Shown: piece by piece, positions 57,274 to 64,000 of the stretch | How positions within the stretch are numbered: position 1 is the first letter of the stretch | How the letters are laid out: every line of letters starts with the position of its first letter | DNA from: Neobacillus sp. PS3-40 | GTDB taxonomy: Bacteria > Bacillota > Bacilli > Bacillales > Cytobacillaceae | DNA length: 64,000 nucleotides | Reading direction: 5' to 3' | Assembly: GCF_030915485.1 (NCBI RefSeq) | Contig: NZ_CP133266.1 | Coordinates: 1,364,001 to 1,428,000 of the forward strand | Translations under genes and position numbers: made by a program | Notes under the pieces: generated by a model | What the model was told of the DNA's origin: nothing | Seen by the model: the letters and a program-made list of their open reading frames with translations, nothing else | The model's database searches: none

Positions 57274-58347
57274 TTAGCTATTGGCTTTTATTGAATCAAT
57301 TGTTGTTTGATCACAAGCCTTGACTAGGTTTATGACTAATTCCTTTGCAGCCGCATAGTCATCAATATGGATAATTGAAGCGTGTGTATGAATGTATCGT
57401 GAGCAAATCCCGATTACAGCACTTGGAATCCCATCATTAGATTGATGTACCCTACCTGCATCCGTTCCACCTTGGGAAACAAAATATTGATATGGAATAT
57501 TATGCTTTTCAGCTGTATCAAGCACAAATTCTCTCATGCCTCGATGCGTTACCATAGAACGATCAAGAATTCTGAGCAAGGTTCCTTTTCCTAATTGGCC
57601 AAATTCTGATTTTTTTCCGGTAGCGTCATTTGCTGGGCTTGCATCAAGTGCAAAGAAGATATCAGGTTTAATCATATTTGCAGCTGTTTGAGCTCCACGT
57701 AAGCCCACTTCTTCCTGAACGGTTGCTCCAGAATAGAGTGTATTTGGTAATTGTACACCCTTCAATTCTTGCAAAAGTTCAATTGCTAAACCGCATCCAT
57801 AGCGGTTGTCCCATGCCTTTGCTAAAATTTTCTTCTTATTGGCCATCGGCGTAAACGGGCAAATTGGAAGGATTGGTTGGCCTGGCTTGATTCCAATTCG
57901 TTTGGCATCTTCTCGGTCATCCGCTCCAATATCAATGAGCATATTGCTTATTTCCATTGGTTTGCTCCGCTTTTCTTCATCAAGCAAATGCGGAGGAATT
58001 GAACCAATTACGCCTATAACAGGTCCATTTTTCGTCATAACTTGAACGCGCTGTGCCAAAAGAACTTGACTCCACCAGCCGCCTAGGGTTTGGAAGCGTA
58101 GCATTCCATTGTCCGTAATTGCTGTTACCATAAAGCCAACTTCATCCATATGTCCGGCAGCCATTATCGTTGGTCCATTACCATTTCCTTTTTTTACTCC
58201 GAAAATGCTCCCTAAATTATCTTGAACCAATTCATCTGCATACAAGGATAATTGTTCTTTCATAAACTTTCTAATTAAATGTTCATTACCTGGTGCTGCG
58301 GGTAACTCCGTTAAAGTTTTAAAAAGCTTTAATGTATGATCGTTCAT
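57274..58347 (-). CDS. ytoP: YtoP, M42-family glutamyl aminopeptidase
   Basis: A 357-aa cobalt/zinc aminopeptidase of the tetrahedral M42 family. Metal and catalytic residues are visible: [15 protein letters not shown] (His, Asp), [17 protein letters not shown] (bridging Asp), [16 protein letters not shown] (catalytic Glu pair), [10 protein letters not shown] (Asp) and the C-terminal [12 protein letters not shown] (His). The length matches YtoP. It should trim peptides in the cytoplasm and is divergent from ytzB. Confidence 0.94.
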   Translation of the reverse strand: MNDHTLKLFKTLTELPAAPGNEHLIRKFMKEQLSLYADELVQDNLGSIFGVKKGNGNGPTIMAAGHMDEVGFMVTAITDNGMLRFQTLGGWWSQVLLAQRVQVMTKNGPVIGVIGSIPPHLLDEEKRSKPMEISNMLIDIGADDREDAKRIGIKPGQPILPICPFTPMANKKKILAKAWDNRYGCGLAIELLQELKGVQLPNTLYSGATVQEEVGLRGAQTAANMIKPDIFFALDASPANDATGKKSEFGQLGKGTLLRILDRSMVTHRGMREFVLDTAEKHNIPYQYFVSQGGTDAGRVHQSNDGIPSAVIGICSRYIHTHASIIHIDDYAAAKELVINLVKACDQTTIDSIKANS

Positions 58348-58527
58348 GGTCTGGCCCCTTAATTCATTTTTCTGTAAATCATATGTATAACTCCATTTTA
58401 CAGAAATTTCTCATCACTTACCACTATTTCACTTGAATTGATAATTATATATATTATGTTCTGAATATGTATTAAGATATACTAAAACAGGATTACATTG
58501 AGGATCCTATCACGGGGGGGAATTGTA

Positions 58528-58839
58528 ATGAAGTGGAAATCCTTTTTCCTTGGAGCTTCCTTTGGTTTTGTTGGCGGCTACACCCTTAAAAAAATCATTT
58601 CAGAAAAAATAAATCTTTCACCTGAAAAGGTATTAGAACTAGTAAAAGATCACTTTAAAATTCAAGGTTCTATTCAAGGCTCGTGGATAAGTATGGAAGT
58701 GGAGTCGTTTGAAAAAGGAAAAATTCACTACAAAGCTTATAGAGGCGGTATTTCTATGCTTGTCAATGGAGCGAGTGAACAATATGAGTTTATCGCAGAT
58801 GCATCGACAGGAACGATTATTGATGTGTTCGAACTATAA
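58528..58839 (+). CDS. ytzB: YtzB, PepSY-domain small protein
   Basis: A 103-aa protein with a short hydrophobic, Gly-rich N-terminus (SFFLGASFGFVGGYTLKKI, a probable membrane anchor) and a PepSY-like domain (residues about 30-103, ending QYEFIADASTGTIIDVFEL). I start it at the ATG at 58528 after GGGGGGGAA. Its TAA stop codon is the first three bases of repeat copy 8. Confidence 0.88.
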   Translation: MKWKSFFLGASFGFVGGYTLKKIISEKINLSPEKVLELVKDHFKIQGSIQGSWISMEVESFEKGKIHYKAYRGGISMLVNGASEQYEFIADASTGTIIDVFEL

Positions 58840-58905
58840 AAGAACTCGTTGATTGGTGAGCCCCTTGGGGCGAAGATAGTGACGTAGTTGCACTTATGCG
58901 CTAGC
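58837..58905 (+). repeat. Dispersed TAAAG repeat, copy 8
   Basis: Begins TAAAAGAACTCGTTGATTGG at the ytzB stop codon; then GAGCCCCTTGGGGCGA, GACGTAGTTGCACTTATGCGCTAGC, and ends at an A-run leading into the ytzB terminator. The last stem-loop is missing. Confidence 0.8.
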
Positions 58906-58911
58906 AAAAAA

Positions 58912-58944
58912 AAACAGTCGTCTATAACCAGAGGACGACTGTTT
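58912..58944. terminator. Bidirectional terminator between ytzB and ytnP
   Basis: AAACAGTCGTC and GACGACTGTTT form a perfect 11-bp stem with A- and T-runs on both sides, between convergent genes. Confidence 0.88.
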
Positions 58945-58949
58945 TTTTC

Positions 58950-59789
58950 TTATCTTTTTCTTGCAATGTTTTCGATCATTTGCCCATCTTTTCCCCATTT
59001 TACAGCCCGATAGAAAGCGTCATGATAGAAAGTAAACCATGCATCTTTTTCAACCCCATATGGAAACCACTTTTGCTTGGCTACAATTGAATCCATTGGA
59101 TAATCATCATATGCGAGAACCCAAAGTGCATTCTGATGGGCATGTGTCGGCATAATATCTCCCATATGTATAGCAACTTCTCCAGAATCTTCAATAATTA
59201 AAATGGAATGTCCATCACTATGTCCACCTGTATGAACGAGTTTTAACGCTCCAAAACTCCATATATCCTCAAAAGTTATGACTTGGTTTTCAATTGCTTC
59301 CCAATTCTCTTTCCAGTACGTATTTATAGAACGAATATTGGGGGCTCTCATCTCATCCCATTCAATTTTTGAGGTGATTATCTTTGCATGAGGGAAGACA
59401 GAATAATATTCATTATCTTCAAGCTTAGTCAGTCCCAATGCATGATCAAAATGTAAATGTGTCATTAAGATATAATCGATATCAGTAGGTGTCAATCCTA
59501 ATTCAGCTAGAGACTCCTCTACTTCTGATTCCTTTGTTACACCATAGTTCCGCTTTTGTTTATCAGTTAATTTTCCTTTTCCCATTCCACTGTCAACCAA
59601 TATATGTTTTCCATCCATTTGGATTAACATCGGATCTGATGGCAACTCAATTTGGTTTTTTTCATTGCAAGGATATTTTTTTTCCCAGAGTGGTTTCGGA
59701 ACGACCCCAAACATTGCTCCCCCGTCTAGATTTGTGTCCCCTCCCGATAACCATGTCAGTGAAACCTTCCCAATTTTCAAACTTTCCAT
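58950..59789 (-). CDS. ytnP: YtnP, quorum-quenching lactonase-like MBL hydrolase
   Basis: A 279-aa metallo-beta-lactamase-fold protein close to B. subtilis YtnP (281 aa), an N-acyl-homoserine lactonase-type enzyme reported to interfere with Streptomyces signalling. Metal ligands: [13 protein letters not shown] (HxHxDH), [12 protein letters not shown] and [12 protein letters not shown]-terminal [19 protein letters not shown] is typical. The start ATG at 59789 follows GAGGGGGAAAATTC. The malS gene that lies nearby in B. subtilis is absent. Confidence 0.92.
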   Translation of the reverse strand: MESLKIGKVSLTWLSGGDTNLDGGAMFGVVPKPLWEKKYPCNEKNQIELPSDPMLIQMDGKHILVDSGMGKGKLTDKQKRNYGVTKESEVEESLAELGLTPTDIDYILMTHLHFDHALGLTKLEDNEYYSVFPHAKIITSKIEWDEMRAPNIRSINTYWKENWEAIENQVITFEDIWSFGALKLVHTGGHSDGHSILIIEDSGEVAIHMGDIMPTHAHQNALWVLAYDDYPMDSIVAKQKWFPYGVEKDAWFTFYHDAFYRAVKWGKDGQMIENIARKR

Positions 59790-59866
59790 GAATTTTCCCC
59801 CTCTACCCCATTTAATTTATTTTATCATCAGCTCGCAAAGATGGAAAATGTTGAGTTAAAGAATAA

Positions 59867-59911
59867 TAAAGAAAACTCGCTGATTGGGCTAGCCCTAAGG
59901 GCGATAGCAAA
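59867..59911 (+). repeat. Dispersed TAAAG repeat, copy 9 (truncated)
   Basis: TAAAGAAAACTCGCTGATTGGG, then CTAGCCCTAAGGGCGATAGC with a perfect GCCCTAAGGGC stem, then an A-run. The second half of the family sequence is absent. Confidence 0.75.
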
Positions 59912-60061
59912 AAAAGATAAGTAGTTCCATTTTTGTGGAGAAGCATTTCATCTTGGTCATTGTCCGAATTAGGATGTTAATTTCTTTTTATGCGCCTATG
60001 ATAGGCAAACCATATAGAAAGGCAAAGAAAAAGGCTTCATGAAACGTTCTTTGAAACTTGT

Positions 60062-60096
60062 CTGTTGATTTCCGCTCCAGGTGCTCCAATCAACAG
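60062..60096. repeat. Deleted first palindrome of copy B
   Basis: Only the outer parts remain (CTGTTGATTTCCGCTCCAGG joined to TGCTCCAATCAACAG). Compared with unit A1, 98 bp are missing exactly between two GCTC tetramers. Confidence 0.8.
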
Positions 60097-60381
60097 GCTG
60101 TCAAAAGCAATAGTGCGCTTGAACATAGTCAATGTAAAAAAGGCGACTCAAAATTCAGCATTGAATTTTAGAGTCGCCTTTTTTACTACAGTTATATATT
60201 CTTATTGAAAAAAATTTTTCAGTGCCCTCGCCTAAGTCGCCTACTGGGTCTCCACCAATGTCATAGAGGCGTATTGGAATCATTGGTGGTTTTTGATTCC
60301 ATTAGACAGTAGAAATAATGGCTTTCGAGAATCATTAGTGGTCTTTGGGTGTTTTCACATTTTTCTACTTTATCTACCTGA

Positions 60382-60506
60382 GTTGATTGGAACGGAGGGC
60401 ACTTGACTCCTGCGGGATTAGAGGGAATGGTAGACCCCACAGGCGGTCCGCCGAGGAGGCTCCCATCCCACCCCGCGGAAAGCAAGTGCCCGGAGTGGAA
60501 ATCAAC
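60382..60506. repeat. Second palindrome of copy B (counterpart of A2)
   Basis: 125 bp bounded by GTTGATT and AATCAAC, differing from A2 by scattered substitutions and by lack of the GTGAGCAA duplication. Confidence 0.78.
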
Positions 60507-60606
60507 GGGCAAAGTTATGACCTAAAAACAATCAACAGGGTGTCAAAAGCAACAATGATCTCCACGTTATCGGAACTATTTATAAAAAAGAACTGGTCCT
60601 TACATA

Positions 60607-61245
60607 TTATTGATATTGAACTTCACAACGGTAAATGCGATTACCCATTTTTGAAAATTTCTCTTCATATTCAGTCATGATATTTCCTTCAAATTCACTC
60701 TTGTGAAGGTCAAGGCTGATATATTTCAACAGTAAACCGTAAGCAGAAAAGCTTGTTAATGAATATTCAAATAAGCCTTGATTATCTGTCTTAAAATGAA
60801 TTTCTCTGCCATCCTTCAAAATGTTTTGATATATCTGCAAGTAATTTTTGTAAGTTAATCTTCGCTTTTCATGGCGCGTTTTTGGCCAAGGATCAGAGAA
60901 ATTCAAATAAATTCGATCTACATCATTCTTTTCAAAGATTTTTTCCAAATCACCGGCATTTACATTTAAAAGCTTGAGGTTTGGCAAATCTGCCTCAATT
61001 AAATTATCCAATGCAGAAATAATTATACTTTGATACACTTCAATTCCAATATAATTGATATCCGGATGAGCCTTTGCCATTTCTGTAATAAATCGGCCTT
61101 TTCCGCTTCCAATTTCAATATGAAGTGGTTGCTGTTTTTCAAAAACCTCTTCATATTTCCCTTTAAAACTTTCAGGGTTAGCAATGATATATTGTGGGTA
61201 TTGATTTATTTTTTCCTGTGCCCAAGGCTTGTGTCTGAGTCGCAT
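60607..61245 (-). CDS. trmB: TrmB, tRNA (guanine-N7-)-methyltransferase
   Basis: Methylates G46 in the variable loop of tRNA. The 212-aa protein (213 in B. subtilis) has [14 protein letters not shown], the AdoMet motif [31 protein letters not shown], and the TrmB signature [24 protein letters not shown]. No clear operon partner; copy B of the composite repeat abuts its 3' end. Confidence 0.96.
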   Translation of the reverse strand: MRLRHKPWAQEKINQYPQYIIANPESFKGKYEEVFEKQQPLHIEIGSGKGRFITEMAKAHPDINYIGIEVYQSIIISALDNLIEADLPNLKLLNVNAGDLEKIFEKNDVDRIYLNFSDPWPKTRHEKRRLTYKNYLQIYQNILKDGREIHFKTDNQGLFEYSLTSFSAYGLLLKYISLDLHKSEFEGNIMTEYEEKFSKMGNRIYRCEVQYQ

Positions 61246-61435
61246 ATTTACATTTACACTCCTAAATAATTATATCGTTCAAACAATACCATGCAAATTA
61301 AACTCTTTCAAGTCTAATTTTTCCCAAAGCTGTCACTTATTTAGCGGTTATTTAAACAACTCTGTTGATTTTCGGTCAATTTACATTTCAAAAATTAGCT
61401 ATTTTAGTAAAACAAGTCTCCATGCATAAACGAAA

Positions 61436-61466
61436 AAAGGAATTCACAACCTATAGTGAATTCCTT
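61436..61466. terminator. Terminator-like hairpin in the ytzH leader region
   Basis: AAAGGAATTCAC and GTGAATTCCTTT pair perfectly over 12 bp around a short loop, with AAAAAA before it and TTTGTTTATTT after. It lies 34 bases upstream of ytzH, not after any plus-strand gene; on the minus strand it could end transcripts coming from ytmP. Confidence 0.65.
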
Positions 61467-61499
61467 TGTTTATTTAAAATTTTGAAAGGATGTGTTTCC

Positions 61500-61775
61500 A
61501 TGCCATTAAACCAACAAGATCAGGTAACCTTACTTAAAGATATATTAAGCAACCATCAAACCGATTGTTGTGGATCTGTTTCAGAATGTGAACAATTGGA
61601 ACGTTTAGTCAAATCTCTAATGGTTAGCCAACAAATTGATCAGAATACGAAAAACTTTTTGCAAGAAGTATATGAATATGGCCAACACGGTGCACAAACT
61701 GCCGATTTAGATCAGCATATTTTAGCCAACCAGGAAAACTTATCACAATGGGTAAATACTATTAATCAATTCTAA
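61500..61775 (+). CDS. ytzH: YtzH, small conserved Bacillus protein
   Basis: A 91-aa soluble helical protein starting MPLNQQDQVTLLKDILSNHQ, with a Cys pair (TDCCGSVSECEQLERLVKSL). B. subtilis YtzH has 92 aa at the same place between trmB and ytmP. Function unknown. The start ATG at 61500 follows GAAAGGA; the longer upstream frame crosses the hairpin at 61436 and is rejected. It is convergent with ytmP, 5 bases apart. Confidence 0.85.
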   Translation: MPLNQQDQVTLLKDILSNHQTDCCGSVSECEQLERLVKSLMVSQQIDQNTKNFLQEVYEYGQHGAQTADLDQHILANQENLSQWVNTINQF

Positions 61776-61780
61776 TGAAG

Positions 61781-62554
61781 CTATAAAATCACGTTTAAAT
61801 AATTTACCCATTTATCCATTTCCTGTAGACGATTCTTATTCTTATGCCATTGAATAGATGACAAGGTTTGAAGTGCAACATACCATTTCATTCGTAACTT
61901 TAAATTATCGCTACTATTTTTCCCGTACATTGAAAGCCATTGCTCCCAGTTCTCTTCAGGAATGTACCAGTAAAGCAATAAGCCTAGATCAATAGCAGGG
62001 TCAGCAATCATAGCCCCATCCCAATCAATCAGATACAACTGGTTGCATTCTGAAAGTAGCCAGTTGTTATGATTTACATCCCCATGACAGACCACTTTTT
62101 CATCACTGTAGACATTAGCACCTTCTTTTGTTAAAAAGGCAATTGTTTTCTGAACTTCTGGCATTGAATGAACTTCTTCATCCAACTCGTCCCTCACCAT
62201 TTGAAAAAGGGTTTCTGGCAGTAATGGTGATTTTTCGAGACGTTTCAGCATCCCAAGCAATGGTTCTGAACGATGGATCTTTTTTAGAAGTCTAGCCACT
62301 CGCTCATGATTCATATCATGTGGCTTTAGCTCCCTACCTTCAAGCCATTGCTGAGCTGTTATCACATCACCATTTTCCATCCTTTTTGTCCAAACAAGCT
62401 TCGGGACGATTCCTTCAGCAGATAAGACTGCGAGGAAAGGAGAGGAATTTCGCTTAAGAAAAAGCCTTTGATCTTCATGCTTGGCATAAAAGGCTTCACC
62501 AGTAGCGCCTCCTGCAGGGACAATTTCCCATTCTTGTCCTAATAAATGTTCCAA
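61781..62554 (-). CDS. ytmP: YtmP, aminoglycoside-phosphotransferase-family kinase
   Basis: A 257-aa small-molecule kinase of the APH/choline-kinase fold. Motifs: FLKRNSSPFLAVL (nucleotide-binding Lys), VCHGDVNHNNWLLSE (Brenner's HxDxxxxN catalytic loop) and LIDWDGAMIADPAIDLGLLLYWY (metal-binding D). The substrate is not known; the position next to trmB and amyX matches YtmP. The start ATG at 62554 follows AAGGTGAGC. Confidence 0.9.
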   Translation of the reverse strand: MEHLLGQEWEIVPAGGATGEAFYAKHEDQRLFLKRNSSPFLAVLSAEGIVPKLVWTKRMENGDVITAQQWLEGRELKPHDMNHERVARLLKKIHRSEPLLGMLKRLEKSPLLPETLFQMVRDELDEEVHSMPEVQKTIAFLTKEGANVYSDEKVVCHGDVNHNNWLLSECNQLYLIDWDGAMIADPAIDLGLLLYWYIPEENWEQWLSMYGKNSSDNLKLRMKWYVALQTLSSIQWHKNKNRLQEMDKWVNYLNVIL

Positions 62555-62725
62555 AATTGCTCACCTTCAATTTATCCCGATCTAATGGTGGTAATCTATC
62601 TTATTAAAAATACTATATGAATGCAAAATTTACTTTTTTACAAATAAAAAATAGCTATTGATACCATCACACAATAGCCATCTTTATAAATTTTATCTCG
62701 TAAAGGGTTTTTTAGTCAAGCATAT

Positions 62726-62788
62726 TAAAGAAAACTTGTTGATTGATACATATACACTACTAGAATTTATAATAGAAGTTCTGATTAG
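62726..62788 (+). repeat. Dispersed TAAAG repeat, copy 10 (degenerate)
   Basis: TAAAGAAAACTTGTTGATTG, then divergence, then TAGAATTTATAATAGAAGTTCTGATTAG, recalling the last stem and end of the family. The middle is lost. Confidence 0.55.
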
Positions 62789-62798
62789 TCCAGAGAAA

Positions 62799-64000
62799 TT
62801 ATTTCTTTCCAATAATAATTAGGCAAATTGGTTCCACTATAATTTCCGATGTTCTAATGTTCCGGCTGGGAATAGCAGATGAAATACTTTCATCTGCTAG
62901 TACAAACCATTCACCTGTTGGAATCTGAATGGGTTGCCTTGTCAGCGTTGGATTGATCAAAAGGATCATTTCATAAAAATCACCCAAAATATTCTGATAG
63001 GAGAATCCAAGCACAGGTGATGGTAGAGGTATTGTATGTATATTGCGGCGGATTTCAGCTGCTGTGCTCATTCTAAAACATGCATATGACTTTCGAATTT
63101 CGATAATTCCCTTTAGATAATCAATATTTTCGGTATATTTCCATTTTCTATCCCAATCCAGTTGATTAACAGAATCAGGAGAATGATAACTATTTCCCAC
63201 ACCATTTTTCGTGCGGAAAAATTCCTGCCCACTATGAAGGAACGGAATTCCTTGTGATAATAACACAATACTTGTTGCAAGCCGATGGTATTTCATTAGC
63301 ATTGACTCATTGGCATTTTGATGACAAGCCTGTAGCTTATCCCACATAGTGTGGTTATCATGACATTCAACGTAGTTCACAGACTGTGACGGTTCATTAA
63401 ATAAGGAGTTTCCGTTTGTATATAAACCGATACTTCCAGTTATAACCTCCATTGCCGCTTCAAAATAGTGCTCATTTCCAAAAGCATATCCTTTATCATA
63501 CAAATTAAAGGTGTTCCCTTTAATTGTATCTCTGAACAAATCATTAAATTGGGCAATACCCGGAATTTTGGCTTGATTCAAAAGCGATGCCTTCTCTTCG
63601 GTGGGAAGTGGCGTATTTAAATTCCAACCTTCACCCACTAAAAGGATCCCTTCTGCAAGACGATCACACATTTTTTTCACTTCATTCATCGTTTCTACAT
63701 CCATAATTCCCATTAAATCAAAACGAAGGCCATCTATATGATATTCTTCTATCCAAAAGCGAATCGAATCCAAAATATACTTTCTAACCATCTTTCGTTC
63801 GGACGCGAGATCGTTGCCAACCCCAGTTCCATTCGATGGGAGACCAAATTCATTATGTCTAAAATAATACCCAGGAACTATTTTTTCAAATGAGGACTGT
63901 TCACGGTTATATACATGATTATAAACAGCATCCATGATCACCCGAATGCCCTCATGATGAACCTGCTCAATTAATTGCTTCAATTCTACGATTCGGGCGT
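62799..64000 (-). CDS. amyX: AmyX, type I pullulanase (3' part)
   Basis: The C-terminal ~400 residues of a GH13 debranching enzyme; the gene enters from beyond the right edge. Conserved regions: VIMDAVYNHVYN (region I), DGLRFDLMGIMDVETM (region II with the nucleophile Asp), LLVGEGWNLNTPLP (region III acid Glu) and YVECHDNHTMWD (region IV). A C-terminal beta domain follows (residues about 330 to the end). It cleaves alpha-1,6 links in pullulan and glycogen-like glucans. No signal peptide can be judged because the 5' end is missing. The ytmP neighbour supports AmyX. Confidence 0.93.
   Translation of the reverse strand, partial: ARIVELKQLIEQVHHEGIRVIMDAVYNHVYNREQSSFEKIVPGYYFRHNEFGLPSNGTGVGNDLASERKMVRKYILDSIRFWIEEYHIDGLRFDLMGIMDVETMNEVKKMCDRLAEGILLVGEGWNLNTPLPTEEKASLLNQAKIPGIAQFNDLFRDTIKGNTFNLYDKGYAFGNEHYFEAAMEVITGSIGLYTNGNSLFNEPSQSVNYVECHDNHTMWDKLQACHQNANESMLMKYHRLATSIVLLSQGIPFLHSGQEFFRTKNGVGNSYHSPDSVNQLDWDRKWKYTENIDYLKGIIEIRKSYACFRMSTAAEIRRNIHTIPLPSPVLGFSYQNILGDFYEMILLINPTLTRQPIQIPTGEWFVLADESISSAIPSRNIRTSEIIVEPICLIIIGKK

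Larger units (their letters stand above)
60035..60576. repeat. Composite intergenic repeat, copy B
   Basis: About 540 bp aligned with 12117-12716 from CTTCATG-AACGTTCTTTGA to CTCCACGTTATCGGAACT. It has the same order of parts: a remnant of the first palindrome (60062-60096), the terminator-like hairpin (about 60138-60185), a longer spacer, and the second palindrome (60382-60506). It fills the gap between ytnP and trmB. The reading frames at 60261-60512 and 60387-60680 lie in it and are not believed. Confidence 0.85.

Overview
This window looks like chromosomal DNA of a low-GC, endospore-forming Firmicute of the family Bacillaceae (Bacillus/Neobacillus-like). The genes read as close relatives of the Bacillus subtilis accD-ytsJ-dnaE ... 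ytmP-amyX segment, in much the same order. Spore genes (ytrH, ytrI, ytfJ, sspA), bacillithiol redox (ytxJ), CcpA and a Gram-positive DnaE support this. The genus is inferred from memory of protein families. No rRNA, tRNA, CRISPR array, prophage or transposase gene was seen.

Layout. 1-5732: start of accD, a FadR-type GntR regulator, malic enzyme ytsJ and dnaE on the minus strand; two matching TGGTC-n-GACCA boxes link the regulator to accD and ytsJ. 5957-10822: ytrHI, nrnA, ytpI, ytoI, a small membrane protein and ytkL. 10978-13865: an Xaa-Pro peptidase, a 600-bp composite repeat and ald. 14096-19921: a Gly/Tyr-rich low-complexity protein, a 54-aa gene, a universal stress protein, moaB, an EcsC-family gene, ackA and ytxK. 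20101-25760: tpx, ytfJ, ytfI, nadK2, rarD and the acyl-CoA ligase ytcI. 25903-32090: sspA, thiI-iscS, ezrA, refZ and a free-methionine sulfoxide reductase. 32293-36900: dgcP, rpsD with its S4 autoregulatory leader, and tyrS with a tyrosine T-box. 37014-45018: a class A penicillin-binding protein, acuABC, ccpA and aroA. 45300-47456: a long FtsA-like protein. 47503-55968: ytxJ-ytxH-ytxG, an M29 aminopeptidase, murC, sftA, ytpQ, ytpP. 56075-64000: a lipoprotein, a DUF84 NTPase, ytoP, ytzB, ytnP, a second composite repeat, trmB, ytzH, ytmP and the 3' part of pullulanase amyX.

How the genes connect. Carbon overflow is a theme: accD and malic enzyme (malonyl-CoA and NADPH for lipid synthesis), ackA and acuABC each with a cre-like site, and ccpA itself. 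The acsA gene that adjoins acuA in B. subtilis is not in the window. Cell-envelope and division genes (ezrA, refZ, murC, sftA, a PBP, the FtsA-like protein) form a second theme.

The window is mostly conserved core genome and I see no defence island or biosynthetic cluster. The least-explained material is: (i) a family of about ten dispersed, structured ~50-105-bp intergenic repeats, three of which begin exactly at the stop codon of the preceding gene and one of which forms the 5' leader of acuABC; (ii) a pair of 540-600-bp composite palindromic repeats 48 kb apart; (iii) the 718-aa FtsA-like protein with a repeated C-terminal extension; (iv) the GntR operator pair.
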